64,000 bases of DNA from Nostoc sp. MG11 (GTDB lineage Bacteria > Cyanobacteriota > Cyanobacteriia > Cyanobacteriales > Nostocaceae), in contig NZ_JACXXN010000003.1 in the NCBI RefSeq assembly GCF_014904695.1, positions 1-64,000 of the forward strand, given 5' to 3'. The position numbers and the translations under genes were made by a program. Shown here piece after piece: positions 61,863-64,000 of the stretch. Under the pieces are notes generated by a model, which was given only the letters and a program-made list of their open reading frames with translations, searched no databases and had not been told where the DNA came from. Each line of letters begins with the position of its first letter. The stretch's first letter is position 1.

Positions 61863-64000
<2,138 letters not shown>

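Overview
The window comes from a filamentous, heterocyst-type cyanobacterium close to Nostoc/Anabaena. The signs are many GCGATCGC (HIP1) octamers, an orange carotenoid protein, an SLH-OprB iron-uptake porin, PxcA, a nifH start at the right edge, a two-domain geosmin synthase at the left edge, and the small dispersed repeats typical of Nostoc genomes. I saw no tRNA, rRNA, CRISPR array or intact transposase. All identifications are by eye, from motifs and family memory.

Layout. 0-3 kb: geosmin synthase followed by a cyclic-nucleotide-domain family 2B encapsulin shell gene, cut by the window edge, both on minus. 3.4-6.5 kb: small unknown ORF, lipoxygenase, and a convergent lipid acyltransferase. 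6.5-7.7 kb: repeat-rich gap with hairpins. 7.7-13.7 kb: porin, large unknown membrane-anchored protein, small coiled-coil protein, threonine synthase. 13.9-21.9 kb: a coupled phosphorelay operon (giant hybrid kinase, response regulator, second hybrid kinase) and a coiled-coil protein. 22.3-24.8 kb: YihY/BrkB, DUF4112 and alpha/beta hydrolase. 25-29 kb: divergent NTPase and P-type cation ATPase. 29-31 kb: class D beta-lactamase homologue, small Cys protein, CobU. 31.3-35.1 kb: unknown protein, two GT2 glycosyltransferases and an acetyltransferase.

35.1-48.1 kb: a set of minus-strand genes for poorly known cyanobacterial families (DUF928, CHAT-CHASE2, DUF1822, kinase-like protein, secreted TPR-CHAT protein, sigma-like factor). 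It is interrupted by an OCP gene, with an ABC-transporter remnant, and by a Tat-type amine oxidase. 48.4-52.2 kb: AAA-like pseudogene, secreted TPR protein, DUF2330 and RnfD-like membrane protein. 53-55.3 kb: AT-rich overlapping pair of unknown genes followed by a broken HigB-like toxin with its antitoxin. 55.4-61.9 kb: polysaccharide deacetylase, unknown protein, MltA, PxcA and an AddB/RecC-like nuclease-helicase subunit. 61.9-63.3 kb: a 1.4-kb non-coding gap, then nifH.

Most promising systems: (1) geosmin synthase with a virus-derived shell protein, plus a motif repeated in the linker and the C-tail of the synthase that could address it to the shell; (2) the CHAT/CHASE2/DUF1822/DUF928/sigma neighbourhood; (3) the unrecognised overlapping pair at 53.0-54.8 kb beside toxin-antitoxin debris; (4) a dispersed repeat that supplies the C-terminus and stop codon of two unrelated genes.
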